The translations under genes were made by a program, and so were the position numbers. A stretch of 64,000 nt of DNA, from the NCBI RefSeq assembly GCF_000737515.1, contig NZ_CP006587.1, forward strand, positions 4,335,001-4,399,000, written 5' to 3'. Below are positions 44,699-53,565 of the stretch, in pieces (positions within the stretch are counted from its first letter, which is position 1; the number at the start of each line of letters is the position of its first letter). The stretch comes from Hymenobacter sp. APR13. Its GTDB lineage: Bacteria > Bacteroidota > Bacteroidia > Cytophagales > Hymenobacteraceae. The notes under the pieces were generated by a model, which saw only the letters and a list, made by a program, of their open reading frames with translations, was not told where the DNA came from and did not search any database.

Positions 44699-45577
44699 CT
44701 ATTGCGCCACGCCCAGCCGCGCCCGATACGTCACCGTGTCGCCGGGGCCGAACTCGATGCGGCGGTTATTGGCCCCAACCTGCTCAAACTCGCCGTTGAG
44801 GGTGAACTTGACTTCCGTGGCGCGGTAGCCGGTGTGGGTGGTTACGATGGCGCGGTAGAGACTGTCGGGTACCACGGGCGTGAGGGTCAGGTCCTGCTCC
44901 CAGCTCAGAGGTTTGTCGCGGCCGCGCAGGCCTACCTGCTGCACCGGGCCGTGGCCGCTCACGTCGAGCAGGTACACCACGGTTTTATCGTGGGCGGGCT
45001 GCACGCAGCCGGGGAGCAGCAGCGCCAGCATGGGCAGCAGCACCAGGGCCGCGGCGGGGCGCCCCGGGGCCGCAGCCTGGGCGGCCGGCTGGCGGCGGAG
45101 CCAGCGGGCCAGCAGGTAATCGAGCCCGAAGCGGCCCGAGCCGAGCACCAGCGCCATCAGGCTCACCCACAAAAAGCCGGCGGCGGGCAGCATGTTCCAC
45201 ATGCCCTGCGGCAGCTGCTGCATAAAAATAGCCACCAGCATGGTGCAGGCAATCAGGAAGGCCGACACCCGGGTGCCCAGGCCCAGTAGCAGCAGCAGTC
45301 CGCCCACGGCCTCGCTGGCGGCGCCCATCCAGGCGAAGAAAGCCGGAAACAGCGCGAAGATGCCGCCGTACTCGGCCACGTCGCCGGGGAACCAGAAGGC
45401 CACTTCGAACAGCCCCAGGTTGTTGTCGGCCGGCGACCAGGGCAACCCGAATTTGTCAGACCCGAACTCGGCGGTCAGCAGGTAGCCGCACACCACGCGG
45501 GGCAGCAGCAGCAGGGCATCCTGCCACCAATGCGGCAGCACAAGGGGTTCGAGAAGGGGGCGTAGAATGCGGAGCAT
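44699..45577 (-). CDS. DoxX-family membrane protein fused to a carbohydrate-binding-like domain
   Basis: The 292-residue protein has a DoxX-type four-helix membrane part (residues about 15-160: LLLLPRVVCGYLLTAEFGSDKFG; SEAVGGLLLLLGLGTRVSAFLIACTML). A further hydrophobic stretch ending LLPGC (residues about 176-193) leads into a beta-sandwich of about 100 residues (VVYLLDVSGHGPVQQVGLRG ... ATEVKFTLNGEFEQVGANNRRIEFGPGD, shortened in meaning) that resembles starch-binding CBM20-like domains. DoxX proteins are small quinone-linked membrane proteins; an attached extracytoplasmic beta domain is unusual. It is probably a single gene. Confidence 0.8.
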   Translation of the reverse strand: MLRILRPLLEPLVLPHWWQDALLLLPRVVCGYLLTAEFGSDKFGLPWSPADNNLGLFEVAFWFPGDVAEYGGIFALFPAFFAWMGAASEAVGGLLLLLGLGTRVSAFLIACTMLVAIFMQQLPQGMWNMLPAAGFLWVSLMALVLGSGRFGLDYLLARWLRRQPAAQAAAPGRPAAALVLLPMLALLLPGCVQPAHDKTVVYLLDVSGHGPVQQVGLRGRDKPLSWEQDLTLTPVVPDSLYRAIVTTHTGYRATEVKFTLNGEFEQVGANNRRIEFGPGDTVTYRARLGVAQ

Positions 45578-45823
45578 GTCAGTGGGGGTTGGGAGTGAAT
45601 GGAAAAACGCGTCGGAGTTTCCCGGACCAAATCAGCCGGGAAGTGAGACAAAGCACGGCAACTCCCCGGTGCCCGGTGCCCCAATTCATATATTGACACC
45701 CCAACCGGGCCGATATAGGACCTTTTTCGTGGATTTGCGCCAGTTGGGGCCAATTCTACCCCGGCATTGGGCATCGTCAGCCACCCGAAATTCGGGCTAT
45801 ACTTATCGTATCTACTCCTGATT

Positions 45824-46894
45824 ATGACTGTTGTATTCTGGTATCGGGTGCTGATGGTGAGGTTGCTGCTGCTGCCTGTCGGGGGCTACGCCCAACGCTC
45901 CATCACGCGGCTGCTGCGGGCCGAATACGAGGCCGGCCACTTCAGCGGGACGGTATTGGTGGCCCACGAAGGCCGGCCCGTCACCCGCCTCAGCTACGGC
46001 CTAGCCAACCGACAGTTCGCCGTTCCCATCGGCCCCGACACCCGCTTTCCTATTGCGTCGCTGTCGAAGACGTTCACGGCCATTCTGGTGCTGCAGCTGG
46101 TCGAGCAGAACCGGCTCCGCCTCACCGATAAGGTGGCCGCGTACCTGCCGGAGCTGCCGGCCAGCTGCCGGGATATCACCCTGCTGGACCTGCTCACCCA
46201 CCACTCGAGCCTGCAGAATGAACCCAAGAATGCCTACGCGGCCCCGTACTCACCGGCCCAGTACGTCAGCCGCTTTGTGCGCCGCGACGAAGCCCGCCGG
46301 CCCGGTACGTTCCATTACAACAACGTGGATTACGTGGTGCTGACGCGGGTGCTGGAGGTAGTGACGCAGCTGCCGTTTGCCCGCCTGCTGCAGGCCCGCA
46401 TCCTCACGCCGCTTGGGATGCACGACTCGGGCGTAGTGCAGGAGGAGCGGGTGAACCCGCGCCTGGCCTACGGCTATCACAACTACACCTTCGGGGCCGG
46501 CACCGCCCGCGACACGCTCCGCAACGACGCGCCCCGCTACCTCTCCAACTACGCCGGAGCCGGGGCCCTCTACTCCACCGCCGCCGACCTGCTGCGCCTG
46601 ACGGAAGCCCTGCGCCACCACACACTGCTGTCTGCCGCTACCACGGCCGCGCTGGTGCGGCAGCCGCAGCAGTCGGCCTTCATCGACTACGCCCGGGGCT
46701 ACCCCACCATCGGCTTTTACTACAACGACAAAACCCTGCCCCAGCCCGTGCTGGAACGGCGCGGCAGCATCGAGGGCTTCAACTCCGTCCTGCTCGCCGA
46801 CCCGGAATTCCGCCACGTCGTACTTGTACTGACCAACACCGATGCCGCCGACCTGGAAGTATTGGCCGACAAGATCTATAAGGCAGCTCAGTAG
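45824..46894 (+). CDS. Exported serine hydrolase (beta-lactamase class C fold)
   Basis: The 356-residue protein has a signal peptide (to about residue 23) and the penicillin-binding / class C beta-lactamase fold: Ser-x-x-Lys in FPIASLSKTFTA, the Tyr-x-Asn in FHYNNVDYVVL, and a C-terminal block RRGSIEGFNSVLLADPE in place of the KTG. Enzymes of this family act as D-amino-peptidases, esterases or beta-lactamases; which one cannot be told. I use ATG 45824, which starts a standard signal peptide, rather than an upstream TTG in the same frame. Confidence 0.88.
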   Translation: MTVVFWYRVLMVRLLLLPVGGYAQRSITRLLRAEYEAGHFSGTVLVAHEGRPVTRLSYGLANRQFAVPIGPDTRFPIASLSKTFTAILVLQLVEQNRLRLTDKVAAYLPELPASCRDITLLDLLTHHSSLQNEPKNAYAAPYSPAQYVSRFVRRDEARRPGTFHYNNVDYVVLTRVLEVVTQLPFARLLQARILTPLGMHDSGVVQEERVNPRLAYGYHNYTFGAGTARDTLRNDAPRYLSNYAGAGALYSTAADLLRLTEALRHHTLLSAATTAALVRQPQQSAFIDYARGYPTIGFYYNDKTLPQPVLERRGSIEGFNSVLLADPEFRHVVLVLTNTDAADLEVLADKIYKAAQ

Positions 46895-46999
46895 CACCAG
46901 ACGCCAAGCTGAGTTTTAAGGGTACGGAGCACAAAAAAATGCCTGTCGATTTAGCGGTTGCGGGCCCTGCTAGCGGCAGCGTCCTTTGCTGAAAAAACA

Positions 47000-47782
47000 A
47001 TGGATCGTTCCTTATACACCCGCTTCCACCAGCTGCATTACCACGACACACCCCTGCTGCTTGCCACCATCTGGGACGCCCGGAGCGCCGCTGCCAGCCA
47101 GGCGCTGGGCTTTGCGGCGGTGGGCACCTCCAGCGCGGCCATAGCCAGCATGCTGGGCTACCCCGACGGCGAGCAGCTGCCCTTCGCCGAGCTGCAGTAC
47201 ATCGTGGAGCGGATCTGCGCCAGCACGACGCTACCTGTTTCCGTGGATCTGGAAGGCGGCTACAGTCGGCAGCCAGTCCAGATTGCCCAGCACATGGCGC
47301 AACTGGCGGCGTTGGGCGTGGTGGGCTTCAACCTAGAAGACTCGGTGCCAACCGCCGACGGCACCCGGCGCCTGCTGCCGGCCGCCGAATTTGCCGCCAC
47401 GCTGCAAGCCGTGCGCGCCGCTCTGGCCGGGCAGCAGGTACGCGCCTTTCTCAACATCCGCACCGATACCTACCTATTGAGCCACCCCACGCCGCTGGCT
47501 GAGACACTACACCGCACGCACCTCTACGCCGCCGCCGGAGCCGATGGTATCTTCGTGCCGGGCCTCACCAACTTGGCGGCCATCCGCGAACTTTGCCAGG
47601 CGACGCCGCTTCCGGTGAACGTTATGGCCCTGCCTGACCTGCCGGATTTTGCGGCGCTGGCTGCGGCCGGGGTGCGGCGTATCAGTATGGGCAACTTCCT
47701 GTTCGATGCCCTCACGGCGCGGCAGCAGCAGCTTAGCCGGCAGATTGTTCAGGAGCAGGCCTTCACTACTTTATTTGTCTGA
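47000..47782 (+). CDS. Isocitrate lyase / PEP mutase superfamily protein
   Basis: The 260-residue TIM-barrel enzyme of the PEP mutase group has LATIWDARSAAASQALGFAAVGTSSAAIA at the N-terminus, the metal-binding DLEGGYS (strand 3), FNLEDS, RAFLNIRTDTYL and VNVMALPDLPDFAALAAAGVRRISMG. The KKCGH catalytic Cys motif of true isocitrate lyase is absent, so it is probably a carboxyphosphonoenolpyruvate- or methylisocitrate-lyase-like enzyme of unknown substrate. Its stop codon overlaps the ada start by one base (TGATG), so the two are translationally coupled. Confidence 0.9.
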   Translation: MDRSLYTRFHQLHYHDTPLLLATIWDARSAAASQALGFAAVGTSSAAIASMLGYPDGEQLPFAELQYIVERICASTTLPVSVDLEGGYSRQPVQIAQHMAQLAALGVVGFNLEDSVPTADGTRRLLPAAEFAATLQAVRAALAGQQVRAFLNIRTDTYLLSHPTPLAETLHRTHLYAAAGADGIFVPGLTNLAAIRELCQATPLPVNVMALPDLPDFAALAAAGVRRISMGNFLFDALTARQQQLSRQIVQEQAFTTLFV

Positions 47783-48855
47783 TGCCGAACCCAGAATCGT
47801 TGGTACCCACGGCGGCCGAGTGCTACCAGGCGCTGGTGGCTAAAGATGGCACCTATGAAGGACGCTTTATTGCTGCCGTGAAAACCACCGGCATCTTTTG
47901 CCGCCCTACGTGTTCGGCCCGCAAGCCCAAGCCGCAGAACGTCGAGTTTTTTGCCACCACTAAAGAAGCGCTGCTGCATGGCTACCGGGCCTGCAAGGTG
48001 TGCACGCCCCTGGCCGCCCCGGACGCTGCGCCAGACTTTATCCAAACGTTGCTGCACCAGTTGAGCCAGCAACCATCTGTGAAGATAACCGACGCCGACC
48101 TGCGCCAGTTGGGGCTGGAGCCGGCCACGGTGCGGCGTTGGTTTCAGCGGCAGCATGGCATCACGTTTCAGGCCTACCAGCGCCTCAACCGAATCAATAT
48201 GGCTTTCCAGAAACTACAGCGCGGCGAAACCGTCACGGCCGCCGCCTTCGACAGCGGCTACGAGTCGCTGAGCGGCTTCCAGGACTCGTTTAAGGCGGTA
48301 TTTGGCGTGGCTCCAACCCACACCCGGCAGCAGCAGCTCCTCAACCTCACCCGCCTCGAAACGCCCCTGGGCACCATGCTGGCCTGCGGCACAACCCAGG
48401 GCATCTGCCTACTCGAATTCACGGATCGCCGCATGCTGGAAACCGAGCTCAAGGACCTGGCCCGCCGCCTCAACGCCACCATTGTGCAGAGCGACAATCC
48501 ACACTTTGCGCTGCTCCGCACGCAGCTGGCCGAATACTTTGCCGGCACCCGCCAGGGGTTTTCGGTGCCGCTGTTCATGCCGGGCACCGCGTTTCAGCAG
48601 GCCGTTTGGCAGGAGCTGGGTCGGATTCCGTATGGCACCACCCGCTCCTACGGGCAGCAGGCCGCCGCCCTGGACCGCCCGACCGCCGTGCGGGCCGTAG
48701 CCACGGCCAACGGCATGAACCGGATTGCCATTCTGGTTCCCTGCCACCGCGTCATCGGGGCCGATGGCCACCTGACGGGCTACGCCGGCGGGCTGTGGCG
48801 TAAAAAGCGGCTGCTGGAACTGGAGCAGCAGGGCATTGATACGGTTAGCGTGTAG
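47782..48855 (+). CDS. ada: Bifunctional Ada: DNA repair methyltransferase and regulator
   Basis: The 357-residue protein has all three Ada modules: the N-terminal zinc domain that takes methyl groups from phosphotriesters (Cys40, Cys44, Cys71 and Cys74, in GIFCRPTCSARKPKPQNVEF and CKVC); an AraC-type helix-turn-helix (about 110-165); and the C-terminal O6-alkylguanine methyltransferase with acceptor Cys321 in VPCHRVIG. It repairs alkylated DNA suicidally and, when methylated, should activate an adaptive response. It is translationally coupled to the PEP-mutase-like gene upstream, which may therefore belong to that response. Confidence 0.96.
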   Translation: MPNPESLVPTAAECYQALVAKDGTYEGRFIAAVKTTGIFCRPTCSARKPKPQNVEFFATTKEALLHGYRACKVCTPLAAPDAAPDFIQTLLHQLSQQPSVKITDADLRQLGLEPATVRRWFQRQHGITFQAYQRLNRINMAFQKLQRGETVTAAAFDSGYESLSGFQDSFKAVFGVAPTHTRQQQLLNLTRLETPLGTMLACGTTQGICLLEFTDRRMLETELKDLARRLNATIVQSDNPHFALLRTQLAEYFAGTRQGFSVPLFMPGTAFQQAVWQELGRIPYGTTRSYGQQAAALDRPTAVRAVATANGMNRIAILVPCHRVIGADGHLTGYAGGLWRKKRLLELEQQGIDTVSV

Positions 48856-49000
48856 CTACTGAGCATAAACTCCATCGAGCCACAGCCATCTATTGCGCGG
48901 GAAGCAGGGAAACAATAAATACAGCCGGCGCGGGGGCGGCGAAGAGCTTGCCGCCCCCGTATCAGCGGTGGGCACCGTTGCTCCTATTCTACATCCAGCT

Positions 49001-49870
49001 ATGACCATCACCATTGCCCCGCATTCCGCCCACCCGCTTACCGTGGCGCGGCTGGGCTACGGCACCATGCGCCTCACCGGGCCCGACATCTGGGGCGAGC
49101 CGGCCAACCGCCCCGAGGCCCTGCAGATTCTGCGCGAAGCCGTGGACGCGGGCGTCACCTTCCTCGACACGGCCGACTACTACGGCGAGGACGTAACCAA
49201 CCGCCTCATCCGCGAGGCCCTACACCCCTACCCGGCCGAGCTGCTTATCTGCACCAAAGTGGGCGCCACCCGCCGCCCCGATAAAAGCTGGGTGCCCTAC
49301 AACCGCCCCGAGCAGCTGCGGGCCAGCATCGACAACAACCTGCGCACCCTGGGCCAGGAGCAGATTCAGCTGGTACACCTGCGGCTGATGGGCGCGGGCC
49401 CGGTGCCGCTTGACGAGCAGTTGGACGCCATGTTTGAGCTGCAGCGCGAGGGCAAGGTGCTGCACGTGGGTCTGAGCAACGTCACGCGGGCCGAACTGGA
49501 AGCGGGGCTGCAGCAGGGGCCCATTGCCACCGTCGAGAACATGTACGGCCACGCCCAGCGCACCACCCTGGTGCACGCCCACGGCGCCAACCCCGGCGGC
49601 GCGGAAGTATTGGACTTGTGCGAACAGCACGGCATCCCGCTCATTCCGTTTTTCTCGCTGCTGCACGCGTTGCCCCAGGCCGATACCCGCGTGGCCGAGG
49701 TTGCCCGCCGCCACGGCGTCACGGAGGCCCAGCTCAACATTGCCTGGCTGCTACACAAGTCGCACTGGCTGCTACCGATTCCGGGCACCTCCCGGCTGGC
49801 TCACCTGCGCGAAAACCTGGCCGCCGCCACTATCCGGTTGAGCGCCGAGGAAATGGCGTATCTGGAGTAG
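49001..49870 (+). CDS. Aldo/keto reductase family oxidoreductase
   Basis: The 289-residue TIM-barrel NADPH-dependent reductase has GYGTMRLTG near the N-terminus, FLDTADYYGEDVTNRLIREAL with the catalytic Asp and Tyr, ELLICTKVG with the catalytic Lys, and VHLRLMG in the position of the substrate-side His. The C-terminal cofactor loop reads LLPIPGTSRLAHLRENLAA. The family reduces aldehydes and ketones; no specific substrate is suggested by the neighbours. The start ATG 49001 avoids an unrelated 36-residue extension. Confidence 0.92.
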   Translation: MTITIAPHSAHPLTVARLGYGTMRLTGPDIWGEPANRPEALQILREAVDAGVTFLDTADYYGEDVTNRLIREALHPYPAELLICTKVGATRRPDKSWVPYNRPEQLRASIDNNLRTLGQEQIQLVHLRLMGAGPVPLDEQLDAMFELQREGKVLHVGLSNVTRAELEAGLQQGPIATVENMYGHAQRTTLVHAHGANPGGAEVLDLCEQHGIPLIPFFSLLHALPQADTRVAEVARRHGVTEAQLNIAWLLHKSHWLLPIPGTSRLAHLRENLAAATIRLSAEEMAYLE

Positions 49871-49945
49871 CGGTCCGGCGGGCCGATTGCAACCTCCCGC
49901 CGCTTGGCCCGACTCTTTTCGGCAAATCCGATTTTACTTCGTGGC

Positions 49946-51007
49946 ATGAAACGCAGCTTTTGGTTGGTGGTGCTGGCTCTGCTGAGCCTGGCTCCCACGC
50001 AGGCCCAATCCCTGACGGGCGAATGGCAGGGCGTAGAAACTGACACCGGGGAGCCCGGGGCCGTGTGGCCGGCGGTGCTTCGGCTTCAGAAAAGCTCCGG
50101 CACCAATGTATTTGGGGTGCTGTATCAGGAAGTGGGCGGCGAGCCGGGCGTGTCGGCCACGTTTCAGATGGCCGGCACGCGCACGGCCGCCGGCCTGCGG
50201 CTGGAGCACGTGCGCAAGCTCACCGAAACCGGCCGCACACCATTCTCCTACTGGTGCGAAGGCTCTATCACCTTCACCTACGACCCGGCCCTGGAAAAGC
50301 TGACCGGCCGGGCCACCTACAACCCACTCAACGACTGCGACAAAGGCACCCTTACGTTTTATCGGGTCCGCTTGAAATCGGCGGCCACCGTGCCAGCCGG
50401 CGTCGAAACCACGTTGCGCGTATCGGGCCGCAACGTGCTATGGTACACCGACGCCAGTTTGAAACAGCCTGTAGCTACCGGCAACACATACCGCACCAAG
50501 CTTAGCAAAACCACCACTTTCTACCTGCGCCAAAGCTACTACCCCACCCGCCAGAGCACGGCCGTGCCCATCACCATCCGGGTGAGTGGCACGCCTCCCG
50601 CCGCCACCTCGGCCCCGACGCCGCCCACGCCAACCGCCCCTCCTGACACCACCCGCCTGGCCCCGCTGGTAGCCGATCGGCCAGTAGTGCTGCCCACGGT
50701 GCTGTTCCGGCTGGGCACAGCCGAGCTGCTGCCCGAAGCGCAGCCGGCCCTGCAGCAGCTGGCGGCCGAGCTCAAAGCCCGCCCCAGCTTGCGCCTGCGC
50801 GTAGCCGGCCACACCGACCGCATAGGGGAGCCTCAGAAAAACCAGATCCTGAGTGAGCAGCGGGCCGAGGCCGTGAAGCAGCGCCTAGTACAGCTGGGAG
50901 TAAACGAAGCCCGCATCAGTACCATCGGCTACGGCGACGCCCGCCCCCTGCACCCCTCACCCGACGCCCGCAACCGCCGCGTAGAAGTATCAGCCGAGAC
51001 AGAGTGA
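49946..51007 (+). CDS. OmpA-family outer-membrane/periplasmic protein
   Basis: The 353-residue protein has a signal peptide (cleaved near PTQAQ, residue 21), an N-terminal beta-rich region (residues about 22-150, LTGEWQGVETDTGEPGAVWPAVLRL), a second short beta domain, a Pro/Thr-rich linker (about 210-230) and a C-terminal OmpA domain (about 245-350, VAGHTDRIGEPQKNQILSEQRAEAVKQRL) that should bind peptidoglycan. It is likely a structural envelope protein. It starts about 75 bp after the aldo-keto reductase and ends with a terminator shared with the convergent gene. Confidence 0.88.
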   Translation: MKRSFWLVVLALLSLAPTQAQSLTGEWQGVETDTGEPGAVWPAVLRLQKSSGTNVFGVLYQEVGGEPGVSATFQMAGTRTAAGLRLEHVRKLTETGRTPFSYWCEGSITFTYDPALEKLTGRATYNPLNDCDKGTLTFYRVRLKSAATVPAGVETTLRVSGRNVLWYTDASLKQPVATGNTYRTKLSKTTTFYLRQSYYPTRQSTAVPITIRVSGTPPAATSAPTPPTPTAPPDTTRLAPLVADRPVVLPTVLFRLGTAELLPEAQPALQQLAAELKARPSLRLRVAGHTDRIGEPQKNQILSEQRAEAVKQRLVQLGVNEARISTIGYGDARPLHPSPDARNRRVEVSAETE

Positions 51008-51057
51008 CGCTGCTGAGCGCAAGAACGGCAGCTGGGTATGGCCAGCTTAGAAAGGAA

Positions 51058-51091
51058 AAGTGGCCGCCTCTGAGCTCAGGGGCGGCCACTT
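51058..51091. terminator. Bidirectional terminator
   Basis: AAGTGGCCGCC pairs with GGCGGCCACTT (51081-51091) between convergent genes. Confidence 0.9.
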
Positions 51092-51122
51092 ATCATTCAG
51101 GAAGACTCCTGACGAAGGCGCT

Positions 51123-51620
51123 TTATTTAGCTGGCACTGGCTGAGCGGCCGGCTGACGGCGCTCCTCTTCCTTCTGGTAGAAAGCCAGCTCCTGCTGGTA
51201 GGGAGCGTAGTTCCAGTCGGGACGGGCGGTGGCGGCGGTGCGGGCGGCCGTGGTGAGGGCCGTCAGCTGCTCCGGGGTTAGCACCGAGGCAGTGGAGTCG
51301 GCCAGCAGGGCCTGATGGCGCTGCTCCAGCAGGGCTTCGAGGGCCTGAATTTCGGGGCCGCCTTTGCCTTTGAAGGTTTCGGGGGCCGTGCGTTTGCGCT
51401 GGACACTCTGCCCGCGGTAGCTGAACAGCGTAACGCCCCGGCCCAGTGCTGGCGTGGCGGCAACTCCTTCGGCTTTAGGGGCAGCGGCTTTCGCCTTTTT
51501 CTGGCGGGCGGCCAGCGTAGCCACCGAAACCGCAGCCCGGGTTCCGCCCATGATCAGTCCGATCTGGGCTTGCGCCTGCTGAATAGTGAGCACTGCCACA
51601 AGGGTAAAGATGTACTTCAT
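51123..51620 (-). CDS. Small secreted protein of unknown function (165 aa)
   Basis: The 165-residue protein has a signal peptide (MKYIFTLVAVLTIQQAQAQ) and a mature part with a basic Ala-rich stretch (RQKKAKAAAPKAEG), a beta-like segment (RGVTLFSYRGQSVQRKR) and two helices (ALEALLEQRHQALLADS; LTPEQLTALTTAARTAA). The last part slightly resembles the small helical proteins elsewhere in the window but lacks their conserved block, so I do not group them. Function unknown. Confidence 0.75.
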   Translation of the reverse strand: MKYIFTLVAVLTIQQAQAQIGLIMGGTRAAVSVATLAARQKKAKAAAPKAEGVAATPALGRGVTLFSYRGQSVQRKRTAPETFKGKGGPEIQALEALLEQRHQALLADSTASVLTPEQLTALTTAARTAATARPDWNYAPYQQELAFYQKEEERRQPAAQPVPAK

Positions 51621-52390
51621 AATAAAAGGTAAAAAGTAACAGAAGAAGGGCGCAAGCTACAGAAGAATTTGCCACCGCATGCCCCTACCCGCCCGCCTTA
51701 ACACGGCGAATCCATCCGTGCCGAAACAGCAACTCATTAGCGGCCGCTGACCCATTTCAACTAAAATGTAGGTATAGCGTCGGCAACGGTTGTTTCCTGC
51801 ATTTTCTGGTTGTTGGCTGCCTGATTATGCATTTGTACACGGACGTATCCCGTGTGGGGCTGCTCGGCGAGCGGCCAGTTGTCAACTCTTTCGTTCATAT
51901 CTCTTCCAACGACCCACTTTAAAACGCCGGCTTCTGCTTCCGCAGCTACTCCAGAAGCGTGCAGGCCATTCTGGCCCTGCTGCACCCAGTCACAGGCGAG
52001 GGCGACAACTCCAGAAGCCTTTCACCCGCTACTCAGTGGTTTCGCAGCAAGAGACTTACCCGCCCCAAGCCGTAGCAGCAGCACTCTGCCCTATTCATCG
52101 GCGGTGGCGTAGCGCGCATGCATACAGGCCACGAGGGCAGAATTCGCCAAATCATGCGGATTAATGTCTACACAGAGCTTCATTATTTTTCGGAAGCGCC
52201 ACATTCATTTCCGCTTTTTTCATCTCTGGTTCACACCTACGCCGGAGCAAATAGTCAGTTCCCGGAATAAGGTCTTTCCGTAGCCCTGAACGCCGGATCA
52301 CTTTCAGCTGACATCCTGTTGGCAAGCGGGCTGTACAGGTAGCAGAAACCCAACAAAAATATGATGCTTGCATAACAAATTATCGGGCAG
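51621..52390. other. Long interval without a convincing gene
   Basis: About 770 bp have no open frame with credible protein character on either strand. There is a direct repeat ACTCCAGAAGC at 51948-51958 and 52008-52018 (60 bp apart) and mixed AT-rich stretches. It may be a decayed gene or regulatory DNA; nothing specific can be supported. Confidence 0.5.
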
Positions 52391-52397
52391 GCCGTAG

Positions 52398-52405
52398 TAT
52401 CTTTG
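52398..52405 (+). promoter_or_regulatory. -7 box (TATCTTTG) of the 44-residue gene
   Basis: An exact TAnnTTTG lies 41 bp before the ATG at 52447, supporting transcription of the small gene. Confidence 0.6.
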
Positions 52406-52446
52406 CAGCCATCAAGCTGATCTGCATCTACATACACTCTTTTGTT

Positions 52447-52581
52447 ATGAACAAGCGCAACGCCGCCCTTTCTTCGCTGCTGGTACTCGGAAGCCTTAGC
52501 TCGCTGAGCTATCTGGCCGCGCAGGTTCTGGATCTGAACCTGTTTTTTGACCTCCGCGATGAGGAGGAGCTGCATTTCTAG
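52447..52581 (+). CDS. 44-residue small protein with hydrophobic N-terminal helix
   Basis: ATG to TAG encodes 44 residues: a short basic N-terminus (MNKRNAA), a hydrophobic, Ser/Leu-rich helix (about residues 7-26) that could be a membrane helix or signal peptide, then an acidic tail with DLNLFFDLRDEEELHF. It has its own -7 box 41 bp upstream and a hairpin terminator 26 bp downstream, so it looks like a complete unit even though it is too short for routine gene calling. The function is unknown. Confidence 0.65.
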   Translation: MNKRNAALSSLLVLGSLSSLSYLAAQVLDLNLFFDLRDEEELHF

Positions 52582-52607
52582 GCAGCTGCCTTTTCCGCCT
52601 TTTTGCC

Positions 52608-52640
52608 CGAACCCTGCCCCCCAGCAGGGTTCGTTTGGTT
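52608..52640 (+). terminator. Terminator of the 44-residue gene
   Basis: CGAACCCTGC pairs with GCAGGGTTCG (52624-52633), followed by a T-rich stretch. The remaining 200 bp before the next gene show no feature. Confidence 0.8.
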
Positions 52641-52836
52641 TCGGCCCGCAAACAAAGCCCGATTCAGAATCAGGGTCTTAGCAGATTAGCGGCAAAAAAC
52701 CACATCTATTCTCAGCTGTTTTCGGTACTTCACAGTCCGGAAGCCCGTGGTGGGCCCCGGGTATCTCTCATCGGCTACCTTCCGGCCGGGTGGCGCAGTG
52801 CCACAGCGGGCCGGAAACAGCCAAAACCACTGATTT

Positions 52837-53469
52837 ATGAACCTGAGTAGCCTCAAAGAGCAGATCAGCTACATCATCGGGCGCGACATGGCCCGCAATT
52901 TCTCCCAGCAGGGCCTGGACCTAGATATCGACATTCTGGCTGGCAGCATGAAGGAGGCCCTGAGCGGCGAGCCCAGCCGCCTCAGCCAGGAGCAGGTACA
53001 GGAAGCCATGATGCAACTGCAGCAGCAGATGGGCGGCCCCGACGAAGACGACGACACCACCAACGACGCAGCCATGAACAACAACAAAGCAGAAGGCGAG
53101 GCATTCCTGGCCGAAAACAAAAGCAAGCCCGGCATCACGACGCTGCCCAGCGGCCTGCAGTACGAAGTCCTGACCGAAGGCAGCGGCCGCAAGCCCGGCC
53201 CTACCTCGCAGGTAACCACCCACTACCACGGCACGCTGCTCAACGGAAACGTATTCGACAGCTCCTACCAGCGCGGCCAGCCAGCTACGTTTGGTGTAAA
53301 CCAGGTAATTGCGGGCTGGACAGAAGCTCTGCAGCTGATGCCCGAAGGCTCGAAGTGGCGCCTCTACATCCCGTCGGATATGGCCTACGGCAAGCGTGGC
53401 GCCGGCCGCGACATCGGCCCCGACTCGACGCTCATTTTCGACGTTGAGCTGCTGAAAGTCAACAACTAG
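52837..53469 (+). CDS. FKBP-type peptidyl-prolyl isomerase (FklB/Mip-like)
   Basis: The 210-residue protein has an N-terminal helical dimerisation region (residues 1-95: NLSSLKEQISYIIGRDMARNF, then a long helix with an acidic DEDDDTT insertion) and a C-terminal FKBP domain (about 105-210: SGLQYEVLTEGSGRKPGPTSQVTTHYHGTLLNGNVFDSSY, AYGKRGAGRDIGPDSTLIFDVELL). It accelerates proline isomerisation and assists protein folding. No signal peptide is present, so the cytoplasm is likely, as for E. coli FklB. Confidence 0.94.
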   Translation: MNLSSLKEQISYIIGRDMARNFSQQGLDLDIDILAGSMKEALSGEPSRLSQEQVQEAMMQLQQQMGGPDEDDDTTNDAAMNNNKAEGEAFLAENKSKPGITTLPSGLQYEVLTEGSGRKPGPTSQVTTHYHGTLLNGNVFDSSYQRGQPATFGVNQVIAGWTEALQLMPEGSKWRLYIPSDMAYGKRGAGRDIGPDSTLIFDVELLKVNN

Positions 53470-53565
53470 TGTAACCAGTCCTTCGCCCGGCTACTGTGGA
53501 AGCGGTGCCGCCCTATTGGGGCGGTCGGCTCCGGGGTAGCCGGGCGAACCTGTTATAGCCCTGCC

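Noticed and set aside
51790..52164. Plus-strand frame of 124 codons
   Set aside because: Its composition is rich in Arg, Ser, Pro and His with no start signal or conserved-looking segment, and a competing frame overlaps it; I left the interval without a gene.
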